The position numbers were made by a program, and so were the translations under genes. The notes beneath the pieces were generated by a model that was given only the letters and a program-made list of their open reading frames with translations, had not been told where the DNA came from and searched no databases. A stretch of DNA of 64,000 bases from Muraenolepis orangiensis (taxonomy: Eukaryota; Chordata; Actinopteri; Gadiformes; Muraenolepididae): positions 2,612,696 through 2,676,695 of the forward strand of contig CM051002.1 in the NCBI GenBank assembly GCA_027704905.1, written 5' to 3'. Numbering within the stretch: the stretch's first letter is position 1; every line of letters starts with the position of its first letter. Below, piece by piece: positions 60,078-64,000 of the stretch.

Positions 60078-61041
60078 TCGTTCTCTCTCTCATTCTCTTT
60101 CCATTTTCCAACAGCCATACTTTAACCTGTACCTGCTGCTGCATAAGGGAGGCCTTTACGTCACATGACCTGTAAAGAAAGGTGCAACTCTCACAGTGGC
60201 CCCCCACTGGTCCTCTGGGAAGCCACTATAGGATATTGGCTCGCCGAATAATGGTAGAATGACTTTATTATCCAACCAGAGCCAAACGACCGTTTAGAGA
60301 GAGAGAGAAAGAGGGAGAGAGAGAGAGCAGAAAATGTCCCCTCTCTCTCTGATCCCTCCCATCATACATTTCTCCACCATCGAGAGGTTTTGCATTTCAC
60401 GCTGGCAAGATGGATTTCCCCGAAACCAATCAGGAAAGAGATGCTCTGATTGGTCAATAATTGAGCCGGGAGCTGTCTAAAATGGAAATGGTCTCAAACG
60501 GAGCCCAATGCAGCCCCAGTCTATCTAAAACAGGTATTCTCACAGAGCATTTCACTCACAAATAGCTGACAGATGGCTAGGAAATGTTCAATCAAATGAC
60601 ACTAGAATAATGGCTTTTAAATTGTACCTACCTTTTAAGCAATAGTTATTTTACACGACACAGAGTCGTTGAGGTCTGGGCACCGAATGGCAGGCATCTT
60701 CCCTGTTGTGTCCTACCTTATCCGGGAGAAGATTGTGTACTCCTATTAAATAAGACCTAGCCGGTGGATAGTAAACCTTTTAAATTACACCTTTTTTTTA
60801 ATATTATTATTATTAATAACCGCTTTAACAATGTGCTTTCTCATATGTTGATGAGAACACAATGTTTTGTTGTTGTTTTTTTGGTCAAAACATTACCTCC
60901 AGCTGGTCTGCCTGGTAACTGAGGTGTGTGTTTGTGTGCCTGCGACTTCACACACAACCCCACTGTCAGGGGAGAGCCTGCCGAGTCCCTGCAGCGATAC
61001 GCATCCTCCACTGTGCCCTCACTCCCTCCCCCCCTTGACTC

Positions 61042-61144
<103 letters not shown>

Positions 61145-62165
61145 AACCCTGTACCTCCCATGGGCTGAGCATCTGCTGCAAACAGACGGGTCCCTGTGCG
61201 TGTGTGTGAGAGAGAAATGTATTCAAATCAGAGGGCAGTTATAATAACTTTTTGTGCATGCACACGTACAAAAGTCATTCATTTTCCACAACCCTCATTT
61301 TAATTTAATGTATTTTAAAGTAATAAAAATAAAAAAAGCATGTACTGTTTCTGGTCTAGAAGGCCAGTAAGGCCTCTAAGACACAGCTTGATCAACATGG
61401 TCTCAATCACTTCCTGGTTGGCATACCTGATAGCCCTCATGACTAAAGAAGCTTATCTCCTCCACACTCCATTCCATACTATGAATGGAGAGCTATATCT
61501 GCCCTAGATCTAGTTGTATATACATATACATCTACAGGAACATACTGTTTGCTTAGTAATCGAAGCAAACGAGAGTGGAGCACAATTCATCCACAACATG
61601 ATAGCAGCGCTGGAGCGGTGTGCAGACTGTAGCTCGGTGACTCCTACTGTCTCTGGGTCAACACTGTGTGTGGGAGTTGCACCTTTTCAGAACGTACCAG
61701 TGGGCGAGTCTTGTGTTCTTGTGTGTGTTCTTTTTTTTAAACTTTGAATGATCTTGTTTATCTCACTGTTGCCTCCTGCCAGGCCATTGCTTGGGACATC
61801 ATGCTGTCTTGTAATCACTGTTTGACTCTTAGTTTGTATCCAGTGTCTCTCGCTCACTGTCTCTCCTCTTCTGTCTCTGTTCCCGGTTCCTTGTATTGCT
61901 CTATTGGTCTTTCTCTGTGTCCATGGAATACTGCTTACAGGGTTTCTCACTTTACCATAAACTCTCACTCTGTTTTATTATCCTTGTGGTTTGGTATTGT
62001 GGTTTTGTTTTGAGGGTAACTCATTGATAATTGTGTTGTCGTTATATGGTATTGTTATTTTGTTATTTATTCATTCATTTATTTTAAGACTGTTCTTCAT
62101 TTGTCAATTTGTTGTAAAAGTTGTATTTTTATGTTGTGACACACACATACTTGTGCCCATTGCCC

Positions 62166-62211
62166 CGTGTGTGTGTGTGTGTGTGTGTGTGCGTGTGTGT
62201 GCGTGCGTGCT
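62166..62211. repeat. (GT)n microsatellite, imperfect
   Basis: About 46 bp of GT with GC interruptions. Confidence 0.93.
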
Positions 62212-63953
62212 TTAGTATTGCATCTGTCTGTGAGTTTGCTGCCATCTCAAGGTTAAACATATGTTCGGACAGGACCAGCAGCCCATAATCTAGTTGTTGT
62301 TATTATTAATAAATTAATATTAATTAATCAAATTCATATGATAAACAAAACCACCAAGGTCTAGCTCAGGGGGGCTCCTTTTGGTGTATTTACTTTTACA
62401 GATGTAGAAACATATTTTTTGAACTAGCCAATGAGCGCCAGGGCACTCGGTTTTAGCCTTCAGATGGCAGCTTGACTTCTCGTCGGTCTCCGGTCTACGT
62501 CAGTCTAGTCTGCCAATGGAATCCGGTCTGTGTGGCTGTGTGAGTTAAGTGATGGTGTTTTCGTCTTTCTCTCCAGCAAGATATACGTACACATGAATCT
62601 GTACTCGGTTGTACTCGGTTGATATGTACTCGTTTACATATCAGTCCTCCTGGTTTGACTTGTTGTATTTTTCTTTCCAACTGAATTCATGGTAAACCAT
62701 CTCAACAAAAACCTATTTAAATTATTTTACTTGATCTTCATTGCATTCAAACCAAAAATACGTGTCTAAATGTGATGGTAAACAGAGAATATACGGCCAG
62801 TGATGTGCTTCATTGCACAGAGCGGATCAAATATGTGTTCACTCGCTCACTACACATTCAAGGAATTAAACAGTTAATTAGGTCAATTAGAAATGGAACA
62901 CAGAGAGCAGATAAGCAGATTAACCACTACTGCCTTCCTCACTAAGTTTTAGCTCGACTGATTCCGGACGAAAGTTGTTTCCAGACACTGTTGTGTGATT
63001 GCTTATCAGTTCTCTCCTCTCCTACTGCTGTACCTTTTTGGGCACATGCTAAATACTCCATATAATGTTTGCAAGAGTTTTCAATAATATTTCAATTATA
63101 TTGTCCAGATGTTATTTCTAGGGTTAATTTGAACTGTTGATCAATCATTGGACCACCGTGGTTGGATGGCTTCCTTTCTTAAACGTATGACCAATCACAG
63201 CAATATTTTTATAATACATTTTTTGGTAAGTTTATCTTGTTAGTGGTAGTTATCTAAAATATGTATTTTTTTCAAATACACCGTTTTTTTGTGGCCTAGA
63301 AGAGGCTGGCCCTGTCACCAACCATGGTAATATGCTTGTAGATGAATGGCACACATGCATTATATCGATTGCAGCAAGAAACAATTGTATCTTTACGATT
63401 AAAACTTCCGTAATGCATAACGGTGAGTTAAATCCGAGTAATGAGATGCATCTCATTAGATTGTGCTGTACGAATATGAATATATGTTATTAACCCCTAG
63501 CCCAATGGTTAGGCTGTTCTCGTCTACCATTTCGTCTCTTCTTTGAAACTTCAATGTTAACCCATGATCTGCCTCTCTACTCTCTATCCCCAAACCAATC
63601 CTCAAATCGCCTCCTTATGTTTTCATTCGTCATTTTCGTATTTATTTTTGAAAATGCACACTCCCACTCCATACTTATTTTTGCCCGTCGAAATTGTTTC
63701 TCCAATCTTTTCTTTATATCAACCAAACTCCTTCTTTCTCCTTTTTAAATTCCTTTTTTACTCCCTGCTGTCACAAACCTTCCAAACTCTGCCTCCACCC
63801 CGTCTGTTCCATGTTCCGTGTTTGTACTGTTGATCCCCTCCTCCCAACACACCCTTTGTTTGGTTCTGCTGCCTGTACCCCATGTACTTTCTGTTATGCC
63901 CCTCTCCCCTCATCACACCCGCCCTGCTTCTTCCACCCTGGCCTCCCCTCCAG

Positions 63954-64000
63954 CCAAGACCCAGGACGGCGTCGCCCTGGAGATCCAGCCCCTGAAGAGT
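63954..64000 (+). CDS. atp2b4: PMCA-type Ca2+ ATPase, coding exon 7 (cut by window end)
   Basis: The acceptor CTCCAG follows a pyrimidine-rich intron end. The visible 47 nt encode the end of a split Ala codon followed by KTQDGVALEIQPLKS. Human PMCA4 reads KTQDGVALEIQPLNS at this place, whereas PMCA1-3 have AMEMQPLKS. This is the strongest single paralogue-4 marker in the window. The exon continues beyond the last base, toward the phospholipid-binding region and membrane segment 3. Confidence 0.92.

Overview
The window looks like a piece of a teleost fish chromosome: vertebrate exons with GT-AG splice sites, very dense (CA)n, (GA)n and (TA)n microsatellites, minisatellites, fish-type tRNA-derived SINEs, LINE remnants of the Jockey superfamily and another clade, and small hAT, pogo-like and LTR elements. 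There is no bacterial feature: no operon, CRISPR array or rRNA. By my rough tally, simple and tandem repeats fill about 8 kb, or 12% of the window. That density recalls gadiform (cod-like) genomes, but the species assignment is only a suggestion.

The one protein-coding gene I can defend is the 5' part of a plasma-membrane Ca2+-transporting P-type ATPase on the + strand, best matched to atp2b4 (PMCA4). Seven coding exons are visible: 47179-47374, 52762-52959, 53480-53737, 55656-55781, 57209-57334, 59841-59876 and 63954 to beyond 64000. They join in one frame (987 nt, 329 codons, every intron in phase 1). They encode the N-terminus, transmembrane segments 1 and 2, the actuator domain with its TGES motif, and the start of the regulatory linker before transmembrane segment 3. 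The 36-nt exon at 59841-59876 sits at PMCA alternative splice site A. The phosphorylation site, ATP-binding domain and calmodulin-binding tail lie beyond the window. The 5'UTR part of the first coding exon begins near 46955 and carries an 18-codon upstream ORF. A CpG-richer stretch ending in a good splice donor at 30336 is a candidate promoter and non-coding first exon, which would make intron 1 about 16.6 kb.

Layout. 1-5.6 kb: non-coding, with microsatellites and one SINE. 5.7-9.1 kb: a 16-bp minisatellite interrupted by a degenerate LINE and then locally duplicated. 9.4-9.9 kb: a MITE-like element with 18-bp perfect terminal inverted repeats. 10-17.2 kb: SINEs, one split by a 1148-bp hAT-type element with an 8-bp target duplication, and two LINE remnants. 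17.2-27.5 kb: mostly unexplained non-coding DNA, microsatellites, a LINE 3' fragment and a 45-bp minisatellite. 27.6-29.0 kb: a compact LTR retrotransposon with a 5-bp target duplication. 29.4-30.4 kb: the candidate promoter. 30.4-47 kb: the presumed large first intron, with 64-bp, 26-bp and 18-bp minisatellites, a 759-bp hAT element carrying the N-terminus of a transposase, SINEs, LINE tails and a possible TATA-box promoter at 40.2 kb. 47-64 kb: the exons and introns of atp2b4, with a LINE reverse-transcriptase fragment and a pogo-like element nested in a LINE tail.

I found no convincing new multi-gene system. The most interesting signals are the nested, datable insertions, the minisatellite that has captured or been split by a LINE, and the weak-donor, C-tract context of the splice-site-A exon.
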